This document shows positions 1 through 6,424 of a stretch of 7,441 bases of DNA, piece by piece. The stretch covers positions 1 through 7,441 of the forward strand of contig DAHVKR010000057.1 of assembly GCA_027320785.1 (NCBI GenBank). The letters run 5' to 3'. This stretch comes from Bdellovibrionales bacterium. Its GTDB lineage: Bacteria > Bdellovibrionota > Bdellovibrionia > Bdellovibrionales > Bdellovibrionaceae. Below the pieces are notes generated by a model that made no database searches, was not told the origin of the DNA, and saw only the letters and a list, made by a program, of their open reading frames with translations. Numbering within the stretch: position 1 is the first letter of the stretch; each line of letters begins with the position of its first letter. The position numbers and the translations under genes are program-made.

Positions 1-961
1 TGGCAGAAATTCCCTGTATGTCTAAATTCATTAACAATGTCTCTCCATCCACTTGTTCTAAAATCAAACTCGATGTGTTGGTCAGTCGTGGCTGATTTCG
101 AGCTGTGACTGATACACCTGATATCTCAGATAAAATTCTTTTCTCGAGATGATCCCGTAGCACACCGATCTTTTCAGACCGTTGTTCAATATAGCCCGAC
201 CCTTTAGATAAAACCACACGGGCCATTTCACCAAAACTGGCGAGACCTAAAAGATTCTCAGTTCCACCGCGGCGGTATCGCTCTTGAGCTCCTCCATGAA
301 TCAAAGGAATCTGAGGAACACCTTTCTTCGCAAATAAAGCTCCTGAGCCCTTCATCGCATAAAATTTATGACCCGAGAAAGAGGCGTAATCAACTCCCAT
401 TTGCGCAATCTGAAAGGGGTGTTTACCCAAAACTTGCACGCAATCTGAATGAAAGAGGGCTCCTTTTTCATGAGCGAGCTTTGCCATTTCTTGAATCGGA
501 AACAAAGTTCCCGTTTCGTTATTGGCAAACATCACACTGACCAAAGCCGTTTCAGAACTCAAATGCTTTTGATAAAAATCCATATCCAAAACACCGTCGC
601 GACTGACCGGAATATAATCGACGCGAGCCCCTTGGCCTTCGATGTACTGCATGGCCTTCATCACACTGGGATGCTCAACCTGAGAACACATAAAATGTTT
701 TTTACTCGAGTGCCAAAAAAGAGTCTTAATAACTGTGTTATTAGATTCACTGGCTCCGCTGGTAAAAATAATTTCTAATGGGTGAACTCCTAAAAGTTGA
801 GAAAGGTTTTGTCTCGCTTCTCGCATCAAAAGTTTTGCCTGTCGGCCAGCCCAGTGAATGGAAGAAGGGTTTCCAAAGACAGAAAGGTGCCGCCCTAGAA
901 ACTCTTGGGTTTCCGAGGAAAGAGGGGTTGTAGCATTATGATCCAAGTAGACGAAATTCAT
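1..961 (-). CDS. Cysteine desulfurase, NifS/IscS family (class V aminotransferase fold), C-terminus cut by window edge
   Basis: PLP enzyme that takes sulfur from L-cysteine, leaving alanine and an enzyme persulfide that feeds Fe-S clusters or tRNA thiolation in the cytosol. I translated 320 codons from the ATG at 961. The protein opens with the family signature YLDHNATTP (5-13). It then shows TSGASESNN (67-75), the PLP-stacking His in EHPSV (H97), NNETGT (147-152), cofactor contacts D173 and Q176, the Schiff-base lysine in SGHKFY (K199), and RRGGTEN (230-236). The RGGTEN form, rather than the RSGTLPT-type loop of E. coli IscS, points to the NifS-like branch. The window stops at GISA, which in this family runs straight into the S-x-G-S-A-C loop, so the catalytic cysteine should lie a few residues beyond position 1. 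An in-frame TAG lies eight codons upstream, so this ATG is the only plausible start, yet no Shine-Dalgarno sequence precedes it. Which paralogue (iscS, nifS or an mnmA partner) cannot be decided here. Confidence 0.95.
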   Translation of the reverse strand, partial: MNFVYLDHNATTPLSSETQEFLGRHLSVFGNPSSIHWAGRQAKLLMREARQNLSQLLGVHPLEIIFTSGASESNNTVIKTLFWHSSKKHFMCSQVEHPSVMKAMQYIEGQGARVDYIPVSRDGVLDMDFYQKHLSSETALVSVMFANNETGTLFPIQEMAKLAHEKGALFHSDCVQVLGKHPFQIAQMGVDYASFSGHKFYAMKGSGALFAKKGVPQIPLIHGGAQERYRRGGTENLLGLASFGEMARVVLSKGSGYIEQRSEKIGVLRDHLEKRILSEISGVSVTARNQPRLTNTSSLILEQVDGETLLMNLDIQGISA

Positions 962-977
962 ACGGTTTTGAAACCGT
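962..977. repeat. Perfect inverted repeat (7-bp arms, 2-bp spacer) abutting the cysteine desulfurase start codon
   Basis: The plus strand reads ACGGTTT-TG-AAACCGT, two perfectly complementary 7-bp arms. The repeat touches the desulfurase ATG (959-961, minus) with no gap and occupies the place where a ribosome binding site would be expected. As DNA it could be an operator for a dimeric regulator. As RNA it could fold as a 6-bp stem with a UCAA loop. No known regulator motif is recognised with confidence, so the function is inference only. Confidence 0.55.
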
Positions 978-1073
978 GTAATCTACACCAAAAGTCTAGT
1001 TTCCCCTAGGTTTTTCAAGCTTTAGCGCCCATTTCTTCAGGATTTCCATTATTTACACCGATATAAAAAGAGC
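962..1073. other. Divergent intergenic region between the cysteine desulfurase gene and the unnamed 410-aa gene
   Basis: This 112-bp region separates two divergently transcribed genes, so it should hold promoters for both. On the minus strand TAGATT (980-985) is a weak -10 candidate that would place transcription start inside or next to the inverted repeat, but no good -35 sits 16-18 bp upstream of it. On the plus strand AT-rich TATTTA (1050-1055) and TATAAA (1062-1067) are present without a convincing -35. The plus-strand gene has only a weak purine stretch (AAAAAGAG) before its ATG. Confidence 0.5.
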
Positions 1074-2306
1074 ATGAGTCAGTCATCGTGGAAGTCCCAT
1101 TTTACCCAGCCCATCTCGGGATATGATCCTGTGCAAGCACAAGGATTATCTGAACTCGGTTATGCCCTTCAACATCAGCAGATTTCGCAGGATGAATACC
1201 TACAATGGGCACGAGAAAACTTCGAATTGGCTTCTTTGGATATGAAATTCTTTCAAACCTTTCCTGCTCCAAAGGCTCTCTATGAGCAATATAAAGATGC
1301 CTATATCTGGAGCCCTGAATGTCTTCCCGTCGGAGAATGGGATAACCATCTTTTAGTTGCTTGTCTTGAGAAACCTCAAGATCTACCTGAAGCTTTCAAA
1401 CCCCTTTTCTTCATAGCACCCGTGCAAGGGCTTTTGAGCTTTTGGTCTACTTATCAAGAGGAAACACCGAGTGAAATTCCAGCTGAAGGCGAAGAAACTG
1501 AAACCGCTGGCTTACCTGATGGACTCAGCATCTATGATTCACAAGCCAACACGGGGTCACAGTTGACAAGTCTCAGCTTTGCCGGAATTCAACTTGCAAG
1601 TCAGGACGAACATCCACCTGCACCCTCCGCACCTGAAACAATTAAACCTGTTAAACCTATTGCGCCCCCTGCTCAGACCTTCGCTCAAATTCCTCCAATC
1701 CCTAACGTGAAGGCCGGTGCAGTTTTATCTGAAGAAACAATAAGCGTTCCTCTGCCTCCCCAAAAGGCTCTCGAACAAACTTCACCTGAAATCAAAGCTC
1801 AACCGCAAATTTTAGAGCCAACGCCAACAACTATTGGTAGCTCCGTCACGACAACTTCAGCCTCTGAAATTTCAGAATCTCAAGCAAAAGAAGTTTTTGA
1901 TGCCTGCAAAAAACACTACGAAAAATTACTCTATCTAGAGTTTAACTCTACAAAACAAACAACCCGCGTTAAATATTGGCCCAGTGAATATGTGGCCACA
2001 GAATCTCCTGCTGAGCATCCCCTCAGTCAAGATAGCTTCCTATCCATTGTCTACAAAACACAGAAACCTTACCATGGATACGTAGCTCAAAACTCAGTGG
2101 CCGAAGGCTTCTTCAAAGAGGTTAATTCGGGAAACATACCAGAAAACATCACTCTTGTTCCCTTAGTAAAAGGAGATGCCCCCATTGGAGCCATACTGGG
2201 ATGGGGGCCCAAGTCAACCTACACTCTCACCGTCCTGCGAGATATGGAAAAAGCTATTCAAGATTTTAGCACGCGGATGGGATGGTCTTCCCCAGAGGCC
2301 GCTTAG
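1074..2306 (+). CDS. Unnamed 410-aa protein: degenerate MshEN/GspE-N-like domain, Pro-rich linker, possible GAF-like C-terminal domain
   Basis: No gene name is recognised. Residues 25-128 follow the pattern of the MshEN/GspE N-terminal domain: an LG-x-x-L...I-x-x-x-E-Y-L helix pair (28-45), a segment like 'vdl...lp...A' (54-72), then 'P-V-G...LLVACLEKPQDL' (85-104) and an aromatic-ending helix near 118-128. Residues about 130-265 are low complexity, rich in Pro, Ala, Glu, Thr and Ser, with repeated KPxKP- and PPxP-like stretches, and read as a flexible linker. Residues about 268-405 form a compact domain with KPYHGYV (331-337), FF (346-347), a strand ITLVPLV (359-365) and IGAILGWG (371-378), resembling a GAF-like alpha/beta sensor fold. 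There is no signal peptide, membrane helix or ATPase domain, so it is probably cytosolic. In MshEN proteins the first motif normally starts R-L-G and helps bind c-di-GMP; here it is E-L-G, so canonical binding is doubtful. A regulatory or adaptor role is inference. The start has a weak Shine-Dalgarno sequence. Confidence 0.8.
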   Translation: MSQSSWKSHFTQPISGYDPVQAQGLSELGYALQHQQISQDEYLQWARENFELASLDMKFFQTFPAPKALYEQYKDAYIWSPECLPVGEWDNHLLVACLEKPQDLPEAFKPLFFIAPVQGLLSFWSTYQEETPSEIPAEGEETETAGLPDGLSIYDSQANTGSQLTSLSFAGIQLASQDEHPPAPSAPETIKPVKPIAPPAQTFAQIPPIPNVKAGAVLSEETISVPLPPQKALEQTSPEIKAQPQILEPTPTTIGSSVTTTSASEISESQAKEVFDACKKHYEKLLYLEFNSTKQTTRVKYWPSEYVATESPAEHPLSQDSFLSIVYKTQKPYHGYVAQNSVAEGFFKEVNSGNIPENITLVPLVKGDAPIGAILGWGPKSTYTLTVLRDMEKAIQDFSTRMGWSSPEAA

Positions 2307-3664
2307 GGATTATCCTCATCACCTAAAACATTAACTAAAACCTGCGTTCCATAAGAAGCTGCTTCGTCTTCAATCCTGGTGACTAGTGTTTGATAACTTG
2401 TAGGTCTATCAAAGTTCCAAAGAGCGTTAAAGACAATCTTCGCATTGGGTGAATTCAATATGAAAAGTGAAGGCATCCCATTGGAAATAATATCTAAGCC
2501 CTTCGTGCCATTGGGGTCTTGAGGAGTTGATTTAAGTAAAAAGAAAGGTGTGGTGTAATAAGAGTAGCTATTACATCCAGCCCAATACACAAGCTGATAA
2601 TCTGATCGAATCGAGTAATAATCTGGTCGCGTACGAAGCCGATAAGCCATCCAGTCCGCATCAAATCCTGAGCCTACTCGAGAGTGACCAAACCAACCAA
2701 AAAAACCATCATGGTCATGAGCAAAGCTCTGAGCAAAAATAATCATTTGATCGATATCGCCCGCTGCGATCACATTAATGACAACTTCAACTCCTGATTT
2801 TTGAATTTTAAATCGATGTCCCATTACTTTTTCAGGATCAAAAGCAGAAGGATATTCTTTTTCTAAAATAGGAGTTTCCTGATACCCTCTTCCAATTACA
2901 GCTCTGATATATCGAATAAAATCTTGGTATTGTAACATGCCAGGATCACGATCTTCATCGGGCCAAAATTTTTCGGTATCCAGGGCATAGCCAAATGCAA
3001 AGGTAAAACTGATTTGTTTTTTACCGTTTACATTTCGAATCATACGAGAATACTCAGGGTACGTTTCTATTGTGCTTTTTGTTTGCGAGACCAAGTGCAT
3101 TTGAACATAAGAAAATTCTCGCCCTTCTTTTTGATCACAACCTGGACGACGAGGATCCCAAAAATACCAATACATAGAAAGCGTTTGGTGATCAGGATCA
3201 GAATCTGTGCATTTCAACCACTGAGGAGTCATCAGATCACCAGCTGTATAAGGCACTGGAACTCTTAAAGAGCTCGGTTTCGCATCAGTTTTACGAATTA
3301 TCCAAGTAGCAGAATAATGATAGGGTAGATAAACTCTTCCTTGAATCAATTGCGGATGTTGCCAATCTACAATGACATTCCAACCTCGCTGGGGATTTCC
3401 AATACCTAAGCGAGTTACAGGTCCATAGATATACTGTAAGGTCGAAAGTATATAGGTTTGCTTATATTCTTGCTTAGCAGACTCACTCATTCTTTGGATT
3501 GAACTGATATCTTTAAATTCCGTCCGAAAGACAAAATCGAAACTCAATTGGTATTCATTCGCAAGATCGGAAAAAAAGTATGGAGAGTAGGACTGATTTG
3601 AAGGCATGCTTTGAGCGCCAAAAGCACCACATGCAAAAACAAATACCATTAGGAACATTTTCAT
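2303..3664 (-). CDS. Exported 453-aa protein with candidate caspase-like (clan CD) C-terminal domain
   Basis: No gene name is recognised. The N-terminus (MKM, then hydrophobic residues 4-17) is a signal peptide with likely cleavage around residues 16-19. C12 gives a poor lipobox (VFAC), so a lipoprotein is possible but less likely. The mature N-terminal part (about 20-290) is rich in Tyr and Trp, with a YWYFWDPRRPGC stretch (165-176) whose C176 could pair with C152. The C-terminal third has a hydrophobic strand ending GWFGHS (323-328), then a segment ending QLVYWAGCNSYSYY (357-370), then GLDIISNGMPSLF (389-401). His327 and Cys364, each at the end of a predicted strand and 37 residues apart, match the dyad order and spacing of clan CD peptidases (caspase, gingipain, CHAT). 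Activity is unproven, and the domain may be structural only. The ATG at 3664 has AAGGGG five bases upstream. The gene is separated from tsaE by 164 bp and converges on the 410-aa gene. Confidence 0.8.
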   Translation of the reverse strand: MKMFLMVFVFACGAFGAQSMPSNQSYSPYFFSDLANEYQLSFDFVFRTEFKDISSIQRMSESAKQEYKQTYILSTLQYIYGPVTRLGIGNPQRGWNVIVDWQHPQLIQGRVYLPYHYSATWIIRKTDAKPSSLRVPVPYTAGDLMTPQWLKCTDSDPDHQTLSMYWYFWDPRRPGCDQKEGREFSYVQMHLVSQTKSTIETYPEYSRMIRNVNGKKQISFTFAFGYALDTEKFWPDEDRDPGMLQYQDFIRYIRAVIGRGYQETPILEKEYPSAFDPEKVMGHRFKIQKSGVEVVINVIAAGDIDQMIIFAQSFAHDHDGFFGWFGHSRVGSGFDADWMAYRLRTRPDYYSIRSDYQLVYWAGCNSYSYYTTPFFLLKSTPQDPNGTKGLDIISNGMPSLFILNSPNAKIVFNALWNFDRPTSYQTLVTRIEDEAASYGTQVLVNVLGDEDNP

Positions 3665-3669
3665 AAGAA

Positions 3670-3675
3670 CCCCTT
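3670..3675 (-). promoter_or_regulatory. Shine-Dalgarno sequence for the exported 453-aa protein
   Basis: The minus strand reads AAGGGG, then five bases, then ATG. This G-rich purine tract sits at a normal distance and supports the ATG at 3664 over the second Met codon two residues later. The same GGGG can pair with CCCC 15 bases upstream (3689-3692). Confidence 0.65.
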
Positions 3676-3695
3676 TTAAACTTCAAACGGGGCTT

Positions 3696-3701
3696 AACAT
3701 A
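3696..3701 (-). promoter_or_regulatory. Possible extended -10 element for the exported-protein gene
   Basis: The minus strand carries TGC-TATGTT, a TGn-extended -10 with 4 of 6 consensus bases. The hexamer 17 bp upstream (TTTCGA) is a weak -35. The predicted start would be near 3689, giving a short leader of about 25 bases. This would allow the exported-protein gene its own transcription, separate from the upstream tsaE operon. It is a pattern match only. Confidence 0.3.
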
Positions 3702-3758
3702 GCAATTAAATGACCAGTTCGAAAGAGAGCTCCTTGATTTAGAGTAGGCTCTTGGGAC

Positions 3759-3777
3759 AAAACATCTCATAAGATGC
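3759..3777 (-). terminator. Weak intrinsic terminator candidate after tsaE
   Basis: On the minus strand a hairpin CATCT-TATG-AGATG (3763-3776), extendable by one G-U pair, is followed by TTTT (3759-3762). It lies about 50 bp after the tsaE stop, where the operon would be expected to end. The stem is short and only moderately GC-rich and the U-tract is just four bases, so termination may be partial and readthrough into the exported-protein gene is possible. Confidence 0.4.
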
Positions 3778-3828
3778 CTAATGAGCTGTGACTTTTAGAC
3801 TCTGATACTCATGAACCCTGTAATCTCT

Positions 3829-4284
3829 TCATGATTGCAGAGTGATTTTTCGAGAGATTTCTCCGGTTTTTTCAATATGAATATGAAGAGGGTGCCATCC
3901 CCATGGCCAAGCTTCTCCTTGAACTAGGTTGGCCCATTCAACAAAAATAGCAGCGTCCTCATCCTCAAAAAGATCCCAAAAACCTGTACTCTCTAAATCA
4001 TCTTCGCCCTTCAAACGGTACAAATCCACATGATGAAGAGACAAAGAGTGGGGACCTTTGTAGCAATGATGAAAAGCAAAAGTTGGCGATTGAGCATCCT
4101 GCATCTGTAATAATCCAGCAAGTGTCTTGATCAGTTCAGTCTTACCCGCACCCATTTCTCCCGTTAAAAGAAATAAAGTATGATGTTTCACTTTTGGTAA
4201 AATTTCATTTCGAACGAAACTATGAAACTCTTCAAGGTTCGCGATTTCGAAATTTTGAACAGATGGTTTTTTTGTTGCTTTCAC
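3829..4284 (-). CDS. tsaE: tRNA threonylcarbamoyladenosine biosynthesis ATPase TsaE (YjeE)
   Basis: TsaE is the ATPase partner of TsaB and TsaD in making N6-threonylcarbamoyladenosine at position 37 of ANN-decoding tRNAs, in the cytosol. The 151 residues match the usual family length. Visible motifs are the Walker A loop GEMGAGKT (42-49), the switch-like SPTF (66-69), HVDLYR (85-90, with D87) and VEW (115-117, with E116, commonly IEW in the family). The start is a GTG at 4284 whose last bases form the pdxJ stop (GTGA, 4-bp overlap), with GGTGAGAG about seven bases upstream inside pdxJ; this indicates translational coupling. It is the last gene of the cdaA-ybbR-glmM-pdxJ-tsaE run. The first 12 residues are variable and lysine-containing, so a slightly later start cannot be excluded. 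The tsaB and tsaD partners are not in the window. Confidence 0.95.
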   Translation of the reverse strand: MKATKKPSVQNFEIANLEEFHSFVRNEILPKVKHHTLFLLTGEMGAGKTELIKTLAGLLQMQDAQSPTFAFHHCYKGPHSLSLHHVDLYRLKGEDDLESTGFWDLFEDEDAAIFVEWANLVQGEAWPWGWHPLHIHIEKTGEISRKITLQS

Positions 4285-5006
4285 TTTAAAACTCTCACCA
4301 TTTTCTTAACAGCTGGATAGAAACCTTTTCTCAAAGCTTCACACACAAGGAAATGACCAATATTCACTTCTTTTAAATAAGGTAATTTCTTAATTTCTTG
4401 AGCATGCTCGTAATCCAAACCATGCCCCGCATGAACGCGAAGGCCTAATTGATGAGCCATGACAGCCGCTTGTTTTAGTTTTTTCCACTCATTTTGTTTT
4501 TTTCTTCCCTGATACAAAACCCAGTGACCTGTATGAAATTCCACAGCATCTGCACCCACCTCAAAGGCGGCTTTTACTTGCTGAAGATTGGGAGCAATAA
4601 ATAGCGAAATCTCAACACCACGAGCTTGTAACTTTGCAATAGCCTTTTGAATTTTCAACTTACTTTGAATCACGTTCAAACCACCCTCAGTCGTCAGCTC
4701 TTGCCTTTTCTCGGGTACAAAACAACACCACTCTGGTTTATAACGATTTGCCATTCTTACCATTTGAGGAGTTACGGCCATTTCAAGATTGAGGTCTACA
4801 GGACACTTTTCAGACAAAAGGACGAGATCATGGGGCTGAATATGTCTTTTATCTTCCCTGAGATGAATCGTAATTTGAACGGCGCCCGCTCGAACACTTT
4901 CCCGAACCATCTCCAGAAGATTCGGATAAGGAGCTTTTCCTCCACGCACCTGCCGTAGAGTGGCCACATGATCCACGTTAACGCCTAAACGAATTTTTTG
5001 CTTCAT
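4281..5006 (-). CDS. pdxJ: Pyridoxine 5'-phosphate synthase PdxJ
   Basis: Catalyses the last ring-closing step of DXP-dependent vitamin B6 synthesis: 3-amino-2-oxopropyl phosphate plus 1-deoxy-D-xylulose 5-phosphate gives pyridoxine 5'-phosphate. The 241 residues form a full-length TIM barrel. Visible signatures are LGVNVDHVATLR (7-18), ITIHLREDKRHI (45-56, with catalytic H48), LNLEMA (72-77, with catalytic E75), CCFVPEKRQELTTEGG (94-109), the VHAGHGLDY loop (191-199, with catalytic-type H195) and the phosphate-binding NIGHF (215-219). All key residues are present. The ATG at 5006 is preceded by GAGG, which overlaps the glmM stop codon, leaving only a 9-bp gap. In many delta-proteobacterial clusters, as I recall, acpS and nnr lie between pdxJ and tsaE; here pdxJ runs directly into tsaE. 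The presence of PdxJ implies the DXP-dependent rather than the PdxS/PdxT route. Confidence 0.97.
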   Translation of the reverse strand: MKQKIRLGVNVDHVATLRQVRGGKAPYPNLLEMVRESVRAGAVQITIHLREDKRHIQPHDLVLLSEKCPVDLNLEMAVTPQMVRMANRYKPEWCCFVPEKRQELTTEGGLNVIQSKLKIQKAIAKLQARGVEISLFIAPNLQQVKAAFEVGADAVEFHTGHWVLYQGRKKQNEWKKLKQAAVMAHQLGLRVHAGHGLDYEHAQEIKKLPYLKEVNIGHFLVCEALRKGFYPAVKKMVRVLK

Positions 5007-5013
5007 TTCAATA

Positions 5014-5017
5014 CCTC
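5014..5017 (-). promoter_or_regulatory. Shine-Dalgarno sequence of pdxJ overlapping the glmM stop codon
   Basis: The minus strand reads TGAGG-TATTGAA-ATG. The TGA is the glmM stop (5016-5018) and GAGG is the ribosome binding site of pdxJ, seven bases before its ATG. A ribosome finishing glmM therefore stops on the pdxJ binding site, which favours coupled reinitiation. Confidence 0.7.
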
Positions 5018-6422
5018 AGCTGAGTTCCTTCTCAAGAAGCCGTGCAATTTGCTCGGCGTACTGATTAATCTTAATTTTACTGGGCCCTTCGACCAAAATG
5101 CGAATCACAGGCTCTGTTCCTGAGAAGCGCACAAAGGTTCGCCCCACTCCCTTCAATTCTTCGTCAATTTGGCCCAAAAGCTGATGATAGCCTACAATTT
5201 CTTGAAGGTCTTTTCGACTTCGTACACGACAGTTGATTAAAACCTGCGGAACATCTTCAATTAAAGAGTTTAACTCGCTCATCTTTTTTCCAGATTCACG
5301 TAAAACAGCTAAAACAGCCAAGGCTGCCACACATCCATCACCAGTCGTAGAGTGATCACCAAAAATAATATGGCCAGACTGTTCTCCACCTAAATTAAGA
5401 TTTTTTTTGCGCATTTCTTCGACCACGTACTTGTCGCCCACGCCCACCTTAATGACACGGATACCATTTTCATTCATTTTTTTCTCGAGACCAAAATTAC
5501 TCATGTGAGTGACCACTAATGAGTTATCTCGTAGAAGTCCCTTTTCTTTTAGAAAAAGTGCGCAAAGACCTAGGATATGATCTCCATTGACGATCTCGCC
5601 CTTTTCATCACACATGATCACTCGATCAGCATCCCCATCCACACTAATTCCTAAATCAGCACGATATTCACGAACCGCTTCAGACAGTTTTGCAGGATAA
5701 AGAGCTCCTACTTTGTCATTAATATTAATACCATTAGGGCTGTCACCTAAGTGAATAACCTCAGCACCCAGTTCTTCAAAAATAGCTGGAGCGACCTTGT
5801 ATGCAGCCCCATTCGCCGTATCGAGAACTATACGAAGCCCATCCAATGTCTGCTCCAAAGGAAATGTGTTTTTCGCATAGACTATGTAGCGCCCTTGAGC
5901 ATCTTCAATTCGCTTTGTTCTTCCCACTTCTCTTGATGGAGGCAGATGGGATGTTAGATTCTCTTCAAAAACAAGTCGTTCAATTTCTTTCTCAATGGAC
6001 TCGTCTATCTTGTATCCATCACTTCCAAAAATTTTAATTCCATTATCCATATAAGCATTATGAGAAGCTGAGATCACAATCCCGGCAGAAGCTCTCATCG
6101 TTCGACTCAGGTATCCAATACCTGGCGTAGGTAAGGGTCCTACCAATTGAACATAAATACCCATGGAGTTGAGTCCCGAGGACAGGGCTTGCTCAATCAT
6201 ATAACCGCTAAGACGCGTATCTTTTCCAATCACAACCTTGTGGATAGGGCTCGGACTCTTTAAAATGCCTCGTTGGAGAAGAAGACCTATAGCTTGTCCC
6301 ACCTTCACCACCGTTCCGGGAGTCATAGGCTCTACATTGGCTGTCCCACGAATACCATCCGTCCCAAACAACTTTTGATTTTTTTTATCCGATCCTTTTG
6401 AATCCTGTTTTGAATTCTTCAT
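5016..6422 (-). CDS. glmM: Phosphoglucosamine mutase GlmM
   Basis: Converts glucosamine 6-phosphate to glucosamine 1-phosphate for UDP-GlcNAc, and hence for peptidoglycan and lipopolysaccharide, in the cytosol. At 468 residues it is slightly longer than the usual 445-450 because of a Lys-rich N-terminal extension (1-17). The four domains are visible: LFGTDGIRG (18-26); the phosphoserine loop SASHN (118-122, active Ser S120) continuing to DNGIKIFG (126-133); the metal loop DGDADR (262-267) and GEQSGH (346-351); and the C-terminal phosphate-binding RFSGTEP (432-438). The residue after SASHN is Ala where many homologues have Pro. The ATG at 6422 lies two bases after the ybbR stop and has only a weak purine tract (AAGAAAGAA) before it, so translation is probably coupled to ybbR. 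Residue L18 is encoded by TTG, but starting there would remove the first conserved-motif residue, so the upstream ATG is preferred. Confidence 0.97.
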   Translation of the reverse strand: MKNSKQDSKGSDKKNQKLFGTDGIRGTANVEPMTPGTVVKVGQAIGLLLQRGILKSPSPIHKVVIGKDTRLSGYMIEQALSSGLNSMGIYVQLVGPLPTPGIGYLSRTMRASAGIVISASHNAYMDNGIKIFGSDGYKIDESIEKEIERLVFEENLTSHLPPSREVGRTKRIEDAQGRYIVYAKNTFPLEQTLDGLRIVLDTANGAAYKVAPAIFEELGAEVIHLGDSPNGININDKVGALYPAKLSEAVREYRADLGISVDGDADRVIMCDEKGEIVNGDHILGLCALFLKEKGLLRDNSLVVTHMSNFGLEKKMNENGIRVIKVGVGDKYVVEEMRKKNLNLGGEQSGHIIFGDHSTTGDGCVAALAVLAVLRESGKKMSELNSLIEDVPQVLINCRVRSRKDLQEIVGYHQLLGQIDEELKGVGRTFVRFSGTEPVIRILVEGPSKIKINQYAEQIARLLEKELS

Positions 6423-6424
6423 TT

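Noticed and set aside
449..778. 109-codon plus-strand open frame
   Set aside because: It lies inside the clearly coding cysteine desulfurase gene on the other strand, and its translation has no recognisable family features.
1005..1010. CCTAGG palindrome in the divergent intergenic region
   Set aside because: A 6-bp palindrome is expected by chance and shows no flanking symmetry.
1062..1067. TATAAA as a -10 box, or CCGATATA as a FliA-type -10, for the 410-aa gene
   Set aside because: It is only six bases from the ATG and has no matching -35 (TTGACA-like or TAAA) at the correct distance. A leaderless transcript is conceivable but unsupported.
130..1610. Mobile element, CRISPR or attachment-site signals
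   Set aside because: I found no regularly spaced direct repeats, terminal inverted repeats, transposase or integrase fragments here or elsewhere in the window.
2548..3268. Plus-strand open frames at 2548-2742 and 3014-3268
   Set aside because: Both are antisense to the exported 453-aa gene, with low-complexity or unlikely composition and no ribosome binding site that stands out.
3555..3770. 71-codon minus-strand open frame spanning the exported-protein start and its leader
   Set aside because: It overlaps the signal-peptide region in another frame and would run through the terminator candidate and leader hairpin. The composition is unlike a real protein.
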